Source of the DNA: Deltaproteobacteria bacterium
GTDB lineage: Bacteria > Myxococcota_A > UBA9160 > UBA4427
Assembly: GCA_002719955.1 (NCBI GenBank)
Contig: PBFW01000019.1
Span: 23,996-87,995 of the forward strand
Reading direction: 5' to 3'
DNA length: 64,000 bases
In this document: piece after piece, positions 45,685 through 55,408 of the stretch
Position numbering within the stretch: the first letter of the stretch is position 1
How the letters are laid out: the number at the start of each line of letters is the position of its first letter
Notes under the pieces: model-generated
Database searches by the model: none
What the model was told of the DNA's origin: nothing
What the model saw: the letters and a program-made list of their open reading frames with translations, nothing else
Translations under genes and position numbers: made by a program

Positions 45685-46124
45685 TGGCGAGGCGGATTCC
45701 CGAGGATCGCTTCGATGAGCTGGTGCGAGCCGCGACGGAGGTATTCATCGAACGTGGTTGTCGGCGCACTCAGATGTCGGATATCGCCGAAGCGGTCGGG
45801 GTCGTGAAGGGCACGCTCTACGGGTATGTCGAGAGCAAGGACGCGTTGCTCCTGCTCTGTCTCGTGTGGGCGAGTGATCCCGGGCCGATTCCGTTGCCCG
45901 AAATGCTCCCCGCCGCGGGTCCCCCCATCGCAACCCGAGTGGGGGATGCCTTGGCCCACTCGCGGCTGGTCGCCCGCACCGTCCTCGAAAACTGCGTTAC
46001 GTGGTCGGTGCAGATCCATTGGGATCGGGCGCCGGAGATCTTCGACCCGGCGGAGGCTCGGGAGACTTCGATCGACTTCCTCGTCCGCGGACTGCTTGCA
46101 GCATCGCAGGTCGCTGTCGCGTGA
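45684..46124 (+). CDS. Short TetR family regulator, internally deleted
   Basis: The 146-residue protein has a good TetR DNA-binding domain, DRFDELVRAATEVFIERGCR, MSDIAEAVGVVKGTLYGYVE and SKDALL. A proper C-terminal end follows (LVARTVLENCVTWSVQIHWD, IDFLVRGLLAAS). About 60 residues of the usual ligand-binding core between about 85 and 90 are missing compared with typical 200-residue members. Ligand control is probably lost even if DNA binding survives. It overlaps the broken methyltransferase before it and the permease after it (GTGA), as in one operon. Confidence 0.75.
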   Translation: MARRIPEDRFDELVRAATEVFIERGCRRTQMSDIAEAVGVVKGTLYGYVESKDALLLLCLVWASDPGPIPLPEMLPAAGPPIATRVGDALAHSRLVARTVLENCVTWSVQIHWDRAPEIFDPAEARETSIDFLVRGLLAASQVAVA

Positions 46125-47425
46125 AGGGCGGCATCCGAACCCGAAGCGCGGCTGCCCTCGTCGCCGCGAACATGATCGGGGCCGGCGTATTCACGACCTC
46201 GGGCTTTGCCTTGGCGGATCTCGGCCATCGCGAAGCGGTTCTGCTGGCGTGGCTGATCGGCGGGGTCATAGCGCTCTGCGGCGCGCTCTCCTACGCGGGG
46301 CTGGCGAGCCGGATTCCGGGAAATGGCGGGGAATACCTTTTCCTGTCCCGTGCGCTCCACCCCCTGGTCGGCTTTCTCGCCGGTTGGGTATCGCTCTTCG
46401 CCGGCTTCACCGCCCCGATCGCAGTGGCCGCCCATGGTCTCGAGGCCTACGTGAGTGCGTCGATCGACGTCGCGTTGCCGCCGGGCGTGTTGGGCGCGAT
46501 CGCGATCGTCGCGTGTGGGCTCGCGCACGGGATCGAGCGCGGCGCGGGGCTGCGAATCCAGGAGTTCGCTGTCGCCGTCAAGATCGTCGCGATCCTGTTG
46601 TTCATTGTGCTCGGCGCCGGCGTGATGCTCGCATCGAGCGGATCGCCGCCGCTCGAAGCCGTGGGGAGCGATTCGGCCTCCGGCGCGGTGTCTCTTTCCG
46701 CGTTCGCGGTGACCCTCGTCTGGATTTCCTTCGCCTATTCGGGATGGAATGCGGCGGTCTATGTGGCGGGTGAGCTCGAGGCTCCGAATCGGACGTTGCC
46801 TCGTGCGTTGATCCTGGCGACCCTGGGCGTGATGGGGGTTTACGTCGCGCTCAACGCAGTCTTTCTCTGGTCGGCGCCGGTCGCGGCGCTCTCGGGCAAG
46901 GCGGAAATCGGGGCCATTGCGGCGGAAGCGCTCGCTGGCGCGTGGGCGAGATCGCTGCTCTCGGGGGTCGTGGCACTCGGGCTCGTCACCTCGATCTCGG
47001 CGATGGTGATGGTGGGGCCGAGGGTCTATGCCCAGATGGCGTCGGATGGGCTCTTTCCGGAGGGGCTGGTGGCGCGGCACGCGCTTCCGCGCCGCGCGAT
47101 CGCCCTGCAGGTGGGCCTCGCCCTGGCCGCATTCTTCGTCGCGGAGCTGCGTGATCTGCTGCTCTATGTGGGCTTCCTGCTGGGGCTCTCCGCGGCGACG
47201 ACGGTCGCCTGTCTCTTCCTGCCCTCGATTCGATCGAGCGCTTCCGCGCCGGCGATTCCCGGGATGCCCTGGGTCCCCGGCCTCTTCATCGTCGCGACCC
47301 TTGGCGCCGCGGGCCTGACGCTCCTGCGCGAGCCACTGCAGGCGGGTGTCGGTCTCGCGACCCTGGCGGCCGGCGCGCTCTTCTATCGAGTGCAGAGGCT
47401 GCGAGGCCCAGCCGCCGAGACCTGA
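46121..47425 (+). CDS. APC superfamily amino acid permease
   Basis: The 434-residue protein has about 12 membrane helices and the APC hallmark at helix 1, NMIGAGVFTTSGFAL, plus SRIPGNGGEYLFLSRALHPL (helix 3 region) and a helix 6-type WISFAYSGWNAAVYVAGELE. It probably imports or exchanges a neutral or cationic amino acid or a polyamine; substrate unknown. The start is GTG at 46121, overlapping the TetR stop by four bases. Translational coupling with that regulator suggests local control. Confidence 0.85.
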   Translation: MKGGIRTRSAAALVAANMIGAGVFTTSGFALADLGHREAVLLAWLIGGVIALCGALSYAGLASRIPGNGGEYLFLSRALHPLVGFLAGWVSLFAGFTAPIAVAAHGLEAYVSASIDVALPPGVLGAIAIVACGLAHGIERGAGLRIQEFAVAVKIVAILLFIVLGAGVMLASSGSPPLEAVGSDSASGAVSLSAFAVTLVWISFAYSGWNAAVYVAGELEAPNRTLPRALILATLGVMGVYVALNAVFLWSAPVAALSGKAEIGAIAAEALAGAWARSLLSGVVALGLVTSISAMVMVGPRVYAQMASDGLFPEGLVARHALPRRAIALQVGLALAAFFVAELRDLLLYVGFLLGLSAATTVACLFLPSIRSSASAPAIPGMPWVPGLFIVATLGAAGLTLLREPLQAGVGLATLAAGALFYRVQRLRGPAAET

Positions 47426-47475
47426 AGCGGGCTGCATTGCAGCGGATCCGGATCCCGTCCCTTCGAGCGGGGCGC

Positions 47476-49698
47476 TCAGGCGGCTTCGATCTCGACCGGG
47501 ATTCCGTTCGCGACGCTGGTTCCGGAGGGAACATCGAGGGGGTGATCGTCGGTGAGCGTATTTGCGTTCACCCCGGGCGCTCCGTCGTTGGCGACGCGGA
47601 GTCGGGTCCCGGATGCGCCGTGGCCAAAGCCGTGCGGAAGGCTGACCACCCCCGGCATCATCTCGCCGCTCACTTCGACTTCGACCTCGAGCTGACCGAC
47701 ACGCGAGCGCAGGCGCGCGCGGCCGCCATGGGAGAGACCGTGGGCAGTGGCATCCTCGGGGTGTACGAGCAGAGTGCAGCGGTTCTTGCCCCTGGTGAGA
47801 TGGGGCAGGTTGTGGAGCCAGGAGTTCATGTTGCGCAGCTGCCGGCGACCGATGAGGCGCAGGCCGGTGGGGTTTTCGAAATCCTTTTGGCGCGCGGAGA
47901 GACGAGCGACGTCGGTCGTGATCAACTCGTCCGCTAGGTTGATCCGCCGCTTCGGGGTCCGTAGGATGTCGGGAAAGCGCCTTTCGAGGGGACCGAGATC
48001 GATCGCGCCGCGTGTGGCCTTGAGCTTTTCGAGATTCAGCCCGTCGGGGTTCTGCCCGAACCGATCTCCGTAGGGGCCACAACGAAGCTGGAGTTCGACC
48101 AGGCGCATGGGTCCGCGTTCTGGGCTGAGCTGCGCGATCACATGATCGACATCGAGGCCTAGCTTGCCGGCGAAACGCGTCGCGTTCTGCATCAGATTCA
48201 AGTCGTCGAGGGCCTCGGGATCCGCGCCATTCAATCGGGCCGCGAGTTCGAGATAGACCTGCCAGGCGCACAACTCGCCCGCTTCGGGTTCGAAGACCTG
48301 CTCGCCATAACGCACGTGATTCCGGATGGCGGTCGACTGACAGAGGAAGTCGAAATTCTCGTGTTCGAGCTGGGGCGCGGTCGGGAGGATCAGGTCGGCA
48401 TGCCGCGTCGTCTCGTTCAGATAGAGATCGACCGCCAGCATGAATTCCAGCCCTTCGAGGCCGCGCGAGATCCGATCGCCGGCGGGCATCGAGAGCACCG
48501 GGTTGCCACACGTAATGACGAGCGCGCGCACGCGCTTCTCCCCCGCCGACTCCGCATCGAGTTCTTCCGCGAAGGCCGAAGCCGGCAGATGGCCATCGAT
48601 GCTCGGCAGCGCCCGTGCCGCGGTCCTGTAGGGGCCCATTGCGATTGGGGGCATCGGATTGCCCGGCTCGTGCTGTCCCGTCGCTGGTCGCGGGAACATC
48701 ATGCCGCCCACTTCGTCGTAGCGGCCGAGCAGGATATTCACGACATCGATCAGCCAGCTCGCGAGGGTTCCGAACTCGACGGTGCAGGTGCCGATTCGGC
48801 CATAGACGCAGGCATTCGGGTGGCCGGCGAGCTCGCGGGCGATCCGGCGCGTCGTCTCGGCCGGGAGGCCGGTCGCGGCCGCGGTCGATGCGGGCGTGAA
48901 TTCACGGGCGAGTTCGCGGATTTCGTCGACACCATCGGTGAAGGCCTCGAATCGTCCGAGGCGAACGAGTCCCTCCTCGAAGATCACATTCGCCAGCGCG
49001 AAGAGAAAATAGGCGTCGCTGCTGGGTCGGATGAAGAGATGTTCGTCGGCGATTTCCGCACTCTCGCTGCGCCGGGGGTCGACGACGACGAAACGTCCGC
49101 CGCGATTCTGGATCGCCCGGAGCTTCTTGCGCACGCCGGGCGCGGACATGAGGCTTCCCTGCGAGACCACCGGATTTCCACCGAGGCACAGAAAATAATC
49201 GCACCGGTCGAGGTCCGGGATCGGCAGGATGGAGCCCTTGCCGAAGAGCACACGCGAGCTGAAGAGCTTGGGGAAATGGTCCATCGTCGCCGCGGAAAAG
49301 AGACGCGGCGTTCGGAGCGATTCGAGGATGAACCGGTTGTAGAGCAGGCAGCCGACGTCGAAGCCGCTTGGATTTCCGATATAGACGCCTAACGTATCGT
49401 TTCCGTAGCGCTCTTGGAGAGTCCCGATTCGGGTCGCGGCATGGTCGAAGGCCGCGTCCCAGGAGATCTCTTCCCAATCTCCGTTTGCGGTCTTGCGGAT
49501 CGGTTTTCTGAGCCGATCGGGATCCTCGTAGACCCCCTGCATTGCCGTCGCTTTGGGACAGATATGGCCAAGGCTGATCGGGTCGTCGGAATTGCCCTCG
49601 ATGCGGAGCACCTTGCGCTCTTCTCGGTCGGCGAGCACCCGGATGCCACAGCTCGCCTCACAGATCGAACAGGAGCGATGAAACCAGCGGGCGGTCAT
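47476..49698 (-). CDS. Molybdopterin-dependent oxidoreductase (formate-dehydrogenase-like)
   Basis: The 740-residue protein is a MopB-family enzyme. Its N-terminal 4Fe-4S motif is Cys10-x2-Cys13-x3-Cys17-x29-Cys47 (HRSCSICEASCGI and LGHICPKA). Mo/W-cofactor dinucleotide domains follow, including GGRFVVVDPRRSESAEIADE, and a C-terminal formate-dehydrogenase-type cap. The catalytic metal ligand cannot be assigned with confidence. It has no Tat signal, so it is cytoplasmic. Start at 49698 sits inside the stop of the aminotransferase gene (TGATG), so the two are translationally coupled. Confidence 0.88.
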   Translation of the reverse strand: MTARWFHRSCSICEASCGIRVLADREERKVLRIEGNSDDPISLGHICPKATAMQGVYEDPDRLRKPIRKTANGDWEEISWDAAFDHAATRIGTLQERYGNDTLGVYIGNPSGFDVGCLLYNRFILESLRTPRLFSAATMDHFPKLFSSRVLFGKGSILPIPDLDRCDYFLCLGGNPVVSQGSLMSAPGVRKKLRAIQNRGGRFVVVDPRRSESAEIADEHLFIRPSSDAYFLFALANVIFEEGLVRLGRFEAFTDGVDEIRELAREFTPASTAAATGLPAETTRRIARELAGHPNACVYGRIGTCTVEFGTLASWLIDVVNILLGRYDEVGGMMFPRPATGQHEPGNPMPPIAMGPYRTAARALPSIDGHLPASAFAEELDAESAGEKRVRALVITCGNPVLSMPAGDRISRGLEGLEFMLAVDLYLNETTRHADLILPTAPQLEHENFDFLCQSTAIRNHVRYGEQVFEPEAGELCAWQVYLELAARLNGADPEALDDLNLMQNATRFAGKLGLDVDHVIAQLSPERGPMRLVELQLRCGPYGDRFGQNPDGLNLEKLKATRGAIDLGPLERRFPDILRTPKRRINLADELITTDVARLSARQKDFENPTGLRLIGRRQLRNMNSWLHNLPHLTRGKNRCTLLVHPEDATAHGLSHGGRARLRSRVGQLEVEVEVSGEMMPGVVSLPHGFGHGASGTRLRVANDGAPGVNANTLTDDHPLDVPSGTSVANGIPVEIEAA

Positions 49699-50900
49699 CA
49701 GCCGCACTCGAGGAGTACTTCGCGCAGCACGGCGAGTCCATGATCGATCTCCTCCGCACTGATCACGAGGGGTGGGGCGAGGCGCAGGACGTCGCCCCCA
49801 GCGGAGATGACGAGCACCCCGCGTTCGCGACAGGCATCGATGATCGCGCCAGGAGGCTTCGCGAGTGCGAGCCCGCGCAGGAGTCCGCGCCCACGCGTTT
49901 CGAGGACCCGATCCGGTCCCGCTTCCGCGGCGATCGCGGCGAGGCCAAGACCCAGCCGCTCGCCCATCGCCTTGGCGTGGTCGAGTATGCCGCCCTCGAG
50001 CAGTTCGTCGATCACCACGGTCGCGACGGCGCACGCGAGCGGGTTGCCGCCAAAGGTCGAAGCGTGCGTGCCCGGTACCAGGGCCGCCGACAATTCCCGC
50101 GTCGTGCACATCGCGCCGATGGGGATCCCCCCGCCGAGTGCCTTGGCCAGCGTCATGATGTCCGGTGTCACGTCGTCCTGTTCATGCGCGAAGAGGGAGC
50201 CGGTGCGACCGATGCCGACCTGGACTTCGTCGAAGATCAGCAGGCATCCGTTTTCATTCGCGAGGTCACGCAGACCCTCGAGAAAACCCGGTGGCGGCAG
50301 ACGGATGCCCCCTTCGCCCTGAATCGGTTCGACCAGAATCGCTGCGGTGCGCTCGCAGAGGAGTGTGCGCACGGCGTCCAAGTCGCCCCACGGTGCGTGA
50401 TGGAAGCCGGGAACGAGCGGTTCGAACCCCTCCCAGTAGGCGGGGGTGCCCGTCGCCGAAACGGTGAAGAGGGTGCGACCGTGGAAGGCGCCCTCGAAGG
50501 CGACGATCTCGAAACGATCCCGGTCGTGATCGCGGTGGTGTCGTCGGGCCAACTTGAGCGCCGCTTCGTTCGCTTCGGCGCCGGAGTTGCAAAAATATAC
50601 CGCTTCGGCGAAGGAGTGAGAGGTCAGGCGTTCGGCGAGATCGATCTGGGGCTCGGTCGTGTAGAGATTCGACACGTGCCAGAGCCTCGAAGCCTGTTCC
50701 TCGAGTGCTGCGCGCAATCTCGGATGGGCGTGGCCGAGCACCGCCGTAGCGATTCCGCCCATCAGGTCGAGAAAGCGATTGCCTTCGGCGTCGAAGAGCC
50801 AGCACCCCTCGCCGCGCACGAGAGCGATCGGTTGTGGGGCATAATTTCCGACGAGGACTGTGGATCCTCGCTCAGCGATCTGGGCGTTGGTCATCGACAT
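49698..50900 (-). CDS. ArgD-like aminotransferase
   Basis: The 400-residue class III aminotransferase aligns with acetylornithine/succinylornithine transaminases: GNYAPQPIALVRGEGCWLFD, VYFCNSGAEANEAALKLAR, DEVQVGIGRTGSLFAHEQ with Asp224, and the PLP-binding Lys253 in LAKALGGGIPIGA. The substrate could be acetylornithine, 4-aminobutyrate or another omega-amine. Isolation from other arg genes and coupling to a molybdopterin oxidoreductase argue for a specialised role. ATG at 50900; 50894 is an alternative start. It is divergent from the DUF4336 gene across 203 bp. Confidence 0.9.
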   Translation of the reverse strand: MSMTNAQIAERGSTVLVGNYAPQPIALVRGEGCWLFDAEGNRFLDLMGGIATAVLGHAHPRLRAALEEQASRLWHVSNLYTTEPQIDLAERLTSHSFAEAVYFCNSGAEANEAALKLARRHHRDHDRDRFEIVAFEGAFHGRTLFTVSATGTPAYWEGFEPLVPGFHHAPWGDLDAVRTLLCERTAAILVEPIQGEGGIRLPPPGFLEGLRDLANENGCLLIFDEVQVGIGRTGSLFAHEQDDVTPDIMTLAKALGGGIPIGAMCTTRELSAALVPGTHASTFGGNPLACAVATVVIDELLEGGILDHAKAMGERLGLGLAAIAAEAGPDRVLETRGRGLLRGLALAKPPGAIIDACRERGVLVISAGGDVLRLAPPLVISAEEIDHGLAVLREVLLECG

Positions 50901-51103
50901 GGCGTTCGGCTCTCTTGGGTGCAGATGGCTCGGGGCGAATGGGCTGTTTCGAGGGGGAAGCCCCGTATTATACGCGCTCCGGAAGCTGGGGTCCCACGGG
51001 GTTCTTGCGCAGCTTCGCAGGCCCTTGTCTCGGCCCGAGGCGTTTCAAGCGGAGCATTCTCGCATACGATTGCGATTGGACGAGATGGCTGAGGAGAAGC
51101 GTG

Positions 51104-51781
51104 ATGCTCGATCGATTGGCCCCTGGGATCTGGACCGTTTCGGCTCCCCTCAAACTGGCCGGTGCCGAGTTCGGGACGCGTATGACCGTCGTGCGAATCG
51201 CCGAACGCGTTCTCGTACTGATCGCGCCGGTCGAGATCGATGCGGCCCTCGCGGGCGAACTCGCCGAGATCGGTGAGGTCGGTGCGCTGATCGCTCCGAA
51301 TGCCTTCCATCATCTCTATTTTCTTGCGGCCACGAAGCGATATCCCGATGCGGCCTGTTTCCTGGCCGAGGGGGTCGAGAAGAAGCTCGGCGTTCGGCCC
51401 GCCGGTGCATGGGATCTCGCGGACGATCCCGATTCGCTCTGGAAGGGCGAACTCGAGCAGGTCTTTCTCGGGGGTGCACCGTTGACGAATGAGGTGATCT
51501 TTTTTCACGGCGCGACGAAGACCCTGATCCTGACGGATCTTTGTTTCAACTTCGACCCCGCTCCGGGCGGTTGGACAGGTCTTTTTCTGCGACTCGCCGG
51601 CGCCCATGGTCAACTGGCCGTGTCTCGTTTGATGAGATCCAGTCTGAAGGACAAGGAGCGAGTGCGCGCCACGATCGCGCGAATCCTCGAATGGGATTTC
51701 GATAAGATCATCATGTCCCACGGACATAACGTGATGTCCGATGGGAAGGAACGATTTCGTCTGGCCACTCGCGGCCTCTAG
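51104..51781 (+). CDS. DUF4336 (metallo-beta-lactamase-like) protein
   Basis: The 225-residue protein fits DUF4336, a degenerate metallo-beta-lactamase-fold family: MLDRLAPGIWTVSAPLKLAG, LIAPNAFHHLYFLAATKRYP, EVIFFHGATKTLILTDLCFN and WDFDKIIMSHGHNVMSDGKE. The HxHxDH zinc motif is altered to HHLYF, so hydrolase activity is uncertain. Start at 51104 follows GAGGAG at seven bases. It converges with the cyclase gene ending at 51896. Confidence 0.85.
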   Translation: MLDRLAPGIWTVSAPLKLAGAEFGTRMTVVRIAERVLVLIAPVEIDAALAGELAEIGEVGALIAPNAFHHLYFLAATKRYPDAACFLAEGVEKKLGVRPAGAWDLADDPDSLWKGELEQVFLGGAPLTNEVIFFHGATKTLILTDLCFNFDPAPGGWTGLFLRLAGAHGQLAVSRLMRSSLKDKERVRATIARILEWDFDKIIMSHGHNVMSDGKERFRLATRGL

Positions 51782-51895
51782 GAATCCGCTCTTCAGAGAA
51801 TCGCCGAGCACCGCCACTCTCGCCGCGGGGACTGTCAGCAAGTGTGGTGTCAGGCGGGGAAGGGTTGGGGTCCTAGCTCCCGAGCCCGGCGGTGA

Positions 51896-53683
51896 TCAGA
51901 GTGCCAGGGTCTTGCCGACCTTTGGTCCCAATCGTTTCGTAACCAGGTAGGGCTGGACGCTCTTCTGTTTGCCTTTGAGCACGACTTCCTCGAGGGCGTC
52001 GCAGGCGTAGGCGTGTCGGGCGGCTTGCCAGGTCGCTTCGCCGATGACCACCTGCCCCGGTTTTGCGACCGAGGATTCGAGGCGGCTCGCGATATTCACG
52101 ACGTCGCCGATGACCGTGTAGTCCTTGCGTTGTGGGGAGCCGATATCGCCGACGACGACGCTGCCGGAGTTGACTCCGATGCGCATTCGGATCGGCCGGA
52201 CACCCTCCCGGGCATCGTTGAGCGCGGTGAGCGCTTCCTGCATGCGCAGGGATGCTTCGACGGCGCGCTCGGCGTGGTCGGCCATGGGGAGTGGGGCGCC
52301 AAAGAAGGCCATCATGCCATCGCCGCGAAACTTGTCGAGGGTGCCATCGAGTTCGAAGATGGCGCTCGTGAGTCGTTCGAAGACCTCGTTGAGGATCAGG
52401 ATGACTTCGCTCGGTGGCAGGCGCTCGGCCATCGTCGTGAAGCCGGTCAGATCCGCGAAGAGAATCGAGACCTCTCCCTCTTCGGCGGCCATCCCGCCGG
52501 TCATGGCGTTTGGCCCTTCGAGGATCCGCTCCACGACGGCGGGTGAACTATAGCGCGCGAGCCTCGCGCGACGTTGCTGCTCACGTCTGATGTCATCGCG
52601 CAATGCGGCCTGTTCGACGGCGATCGCCGAGAGCAATGCGAGAATCGAGAGCGCCTGAAGCTGAGAGAGGTCGAAGGGATGCGTCGTCGACTGACGATCG
52701 ACGTAGACATAGCCACTGACATTTCCGTCGCGCAGGAGTGGCGCGCACATCGCTGAGTGGATCTGCATCATGATCACGCTCTCGGCGCCGCCGAATCGAT
52801 CGTCCATGGTCGTGTCCTTGATGAGGACCGCCTGCTTCTCTTCGATCGCGAGTCCCGTGATATTCGTGCTGATCGCGATCGGTACGTCGGGTACACCCTC
52901 TCGGTTGCGCATCGCCTTCGGTTCGATCGATTGCGTCGATGGGTCGTGGAGACAGATCACGCCACGCTCGACGGGGATATTTGCGAAGACGAGGGAGAGG
53001 ATCCGATCGAGGGTCTCGGGCAGCGTCGTGCACGAGAGCAGGCTCTCGGCGGACTCGCTGACGAGGCGCAGCAGATCGGTGCCCATGGCCATGCCGGTCG
53101 CATTCTCGGGTGGCTGGGGCAACTCATCACCGATTCCCGACAGACCCGCCTTGTCGGCGAAGATCGGCGGATTGCTCGTCAGGTCTTCGGCTGCCTGGAG
53201 AAGGTGGTCGAGCCCCTGGAGATCGAGGACTTCCGTACGGCCGGAGGGGGCCTTGTTCTCGTCGAAGATGACCCGCGCACGGGAGGCGGCGGATTCCGGT
53301 TCGATCTCGACATACAGACGAATCGCGCCGAGGTCGAGACGATCTCCGTCGCGAAGGAGCTGCTCGGTGACGTGGAAGGTGTTGACGCGACAGCCGTTCT
53401 TGCTCCCGAGGTCCCGGATCAGCCAGCCCTCGTCGTCTCGTGCAATCCGCACGTGGTGGCGAGAGATGCTCTCGTGGGCGAGGAGCAGATCCGAGTCCGG
53501 TGAGCGGCCGATGGTGATCGGGCGGTCGCCGATCGTGAAGACACGATCGCGTCCTTCGGATTGGAAGCGCAAACGGCAGGCGATTCGGTCCTCTTGTGAG
53601 GCGTTAAGGGCTTTCTCCACGCTCTTGGCTCTCTCGTCACGCTGACGGTCTGGACGTGGCGCAGGCCGAATCGCCCGGTTCAC
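51896..53683 (-). CDS. FHA-GAF adenylate/guanylate cyclase
   Basis: The 595-residue protein has an N-terminal FHA domain (IGRSPDSDLLLAHESISRHH, about 57-76), a GAF domain in the middle (about 200-355) and a C-terminal class III nucleotide cyclase. Both metal-binding Asp are visible (VSILFADLTGF and DKFRGDGMMAFFG), and the transition-state Asn/Arg pair is in YTVIGDVVNIASRLE. Phosphothreonine binding by FHA and a small ligand in GAF would control cAMP or cGMP output. The start at 53683 is GTG with a purine-rich but close ribosome site, so the exact start is uncertain. Confidence 0.9.
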   Translation of the reverse strand: MNRAIRPAPRPDRQRDERAKSVEKALNASQEDRIACRLRFQSEGRDRVFTIGDRPITIGRSPDSDLLLAHESISRHHVRIARDDEGWLIRDLGSKNGCRVNTFHVTEQLLRDGDRLDLGAIRLYVEIEPESAASRARVIFDENKAPSGRTEVLDLQGLDHLLQAAEDLTSNPPIFADKAGLSGIGDELPQPPENATGMAMGTDLLRLVSESAESLLSCTTLPETLDRILSLVFANIPVERGVICLHDPSTQSIEPKAMRNREGVPDVPIAISTNITGLAIEEKQAVLIKDTTMDDRFGGAESVIMMQIHSAMCAPLLRDGNVSGYVYVDRQSTTHPFDLSQLQALSILALLSAIAVEQAALRDDIRREQQRRARLARYSSPAVVERILEGPNAMTGGMAAEEGEVSILFADLTGFTTMAERLPPSEVILILNEVFERLTSAIFELDGTLDKFRGDGMMAFFGAPLPMADHAERAVEASLRMQEALTALNDAREGVRPIRMRIGVNSGSVVVGDIGSPQRKDYTVIGDVVNIASRLESSVAKPGQVVIGEATWQAARHAYACDALEEVVLKGKQKSVQPYLVTKRLGPKVGKTLAL

Positions 53684-53770
53684 CCCCCTCTGTCCATCGG
53701 TTCATTGGCCCCATCGCTCAAGCCGCGGTCCAGAGGGCGCTTTGAACACCTTCCCCTCGTAGACGGTGCC

Positions 53771-55399
53771 TCAGATCCCGATATTGCGGATGTGGCTGGG
53801 GCGGACATCGTGGGGGTTCTTTTCGAGGATGACGAAATCTGCTCGTTTGCCGGGAGCAATGCTGCCCACCTCGCGATCGAGGCGGAGTGACCAGGCGGCA
53901 TCGATCGTCACCGCTCGTAGTGCCGATTCGACGCTCACGGCTTGATCTGGAGCCATCACCTGCCCGGTCGCGGTCGTACGCGTGACGGCGGTCGTGATCG
54001 CGAGGAGCGGTTCGATCGGTCCCATCGGACAATCCGAGTGCATCGTGAAGGGAATCCCCGCGCGCTCGAGGGAGCCGAGCCGCGTCATCTGCGAGGTGCG
54101 CGCGTATCCCACACCGCTCTGCGCATAGCGGTCCGCGAAAGAGTGCAGGTAATAGCCGTTGATCGAGACGGAGCCGCCGAGACGTGCGAGGCGCTCGACC
54201 TGGTCTTCGCGCGAGAGACCGAAATATTCGAGGCTGAAGCGATCGTCCTGGCGCGGGTGTGTCGTCTTCAGCCTTTCGAGGAGGTCGAGCACGACGTCGA
54301 GACCCTTGTCGCCATTGACGTGGTAGTAGATGTCCCAATCGTCGTTCCAGTAGGGCTCGACCGCGCCGTGTTGAAGCTCGGGGGGGATGAGCCACTCGCC
54401 CTCGTGCCCGTCGAGGTATCCCGGCGGGCCCATCTGCATCAGTTGAGAGATGAAGGCGCCGTCCGAAGCGCTCTTGATCGCCTTGGGCCAGCGGAGCTGG
54501 TCATTGGCTTCGGTGCGTCTCGCCTCCAGATGTGCGCGGGCGCCGTCGCCGTGCTGGAGTCGCCAAGCGAAGGGGGCGGCGATAAAGAGTGTGCGGAAGG
54601 GGACGTCCTCACCCTGGAGATGGATCTGACTTGCCTGCCAGCTCCTTTCGGTGCCGAGGGTGCCCCCCGCCATCATGTCGGCGACGGTCGTGACGCCCCC
54701 GCGTCGAACGAGTTGACGGAAGATGCCTAGGCCCTCGGCGATTTTTTCCGGTGTTTCCGTGATCGGGGCCAGAGCGCGATTTGCGATCGCCATGCCCAAT
54801 TCCGCGAAATGACCCTTCTCGAGGTCGATCTGGTGTCCGTAGCGTTCGAGGTCCTCGGCCGGGAGATCAATGGCTTCGAGCGCCTTCGAATTCGCGACGA
54901 TTTCGTGATAGGACCGGTGCCAGATCAGCAGCGGCTTGTCGGGGGCGATTCGGTCGAGGTCAGTGCGGTTGAAGTCGCCGTGCCAGAGGCGATGCCAACC
55001 CCAGACGACGTGGGGGCGATCCGTGTGCGGCCAGGCTTTCGAGAGCTTCGTGATCCGTTCGATGAAGGCCTCGCGGGTGGTGACCGCTGGAATGGTCTCC
55101 GACGGGAGATTCCAGACTTCGGGAGCCGCGATATCGAAGGTGAGCAGCTTGCCGGCGAGAAAGGGATGGACATGCGGATCGATGAATCCCGGAAGGATCA
55201 CCTTGCGCGCGACGAAGACCGTGATCTCGGTTGGATCGGGCGCCGAAGAGTCGCGAGCCAGGAGGGCCGAGGGCGCGAGAGCCATGGCGATCAGCGAGAC
55301 CAGGGCGCTCGACGTGATTGCTACTCCCAACACCCAGCCCGCGCCGCGCGATCGGGGCGGGGGGTCGGGGACGCGCGGGTCGCCGGATCTGGTTAGCAT
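53771..55399 (-). CDS. YtcJ-like amidohydrolase, possibly internally shortened
   Basis: The 542-residue protein has a signal anchor after an N-terminal extension and an amidohydrolase_3 (YtcJ/NfdA-like) barrel: VILPGFIDPHVHPFLAG (HxH), the ligands in VWGWHRLWHGDF and YYHVNGDKGLDVVLDL, HSDCPMGPIEP and the C-terminal LDREVGSIAPGKRADFVILE. The usual N-terminal beta-sandwich before the barrel (NGKIYTMD-type, about 45 residues) is almost gone: EITVFVARK runs straight into VILPGFID. This looks like a deletion, which may or may not abolish function. Start at 55399 is one choice. It is divergent from the GNAT gene, with starts only 9 bp apart. Confidence 0.8.
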   Translation of the reverse strand: MLTRSGDPRVPDPPPRSRGAGWVLGVAITSSALVSLIAMALAPSALLARDSSAPDPTEITVFVARKVILPGFIDPHVHPFLAGKLLTFDIAAPEVWNLPSETIPAVTTREAFIERITKLSKAWPHTDRPHVVWGWHRLWHGDFNRTDLDRIAPDKPLLIWHRSYHEIVANSKALEAIDLPAEDLERYGHQIDLEKGHFAELGMAIANRALAPITETPEKIAEGLGIFRQLVRRGGVTTVADMMAGGTLGTERSWQASQIHLQGEDVPFRTLFIAAPFAWRLQHGDGARAHLEARRTEANDQLRWPKAIKSASDGAFISQLMQMGPPGYLDGHEGEWLIPPELQHGAVEPYWNDDWDIYYHVNGDKGLDVVLDLLERLKTTHPRQDDRFSLEYFGLSREDQVERLARLGGSVSINGYYLHSFADRYAQSGVGYARTSQMTRLGSLERAGIPFTMHSDCPMGPIEPLLAITTAVTRTTATGQVMAPDQAVSVESALRAVTIDAAWSLRLDREVGSIAPGKRADFVILEKNPHDVRPSHIRNIGI

Positions 55400-55408
55400 G
55401 GTCCGCAC

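Noticed and set aside
45818..48511. 897-codon open frame on the minus strand
   Set aside because: It lies antisense to the permease and out of frame with the molybdopterin oxidoreductase, is Arg/Pro-rich and has no domain: a GC-rich shadow.
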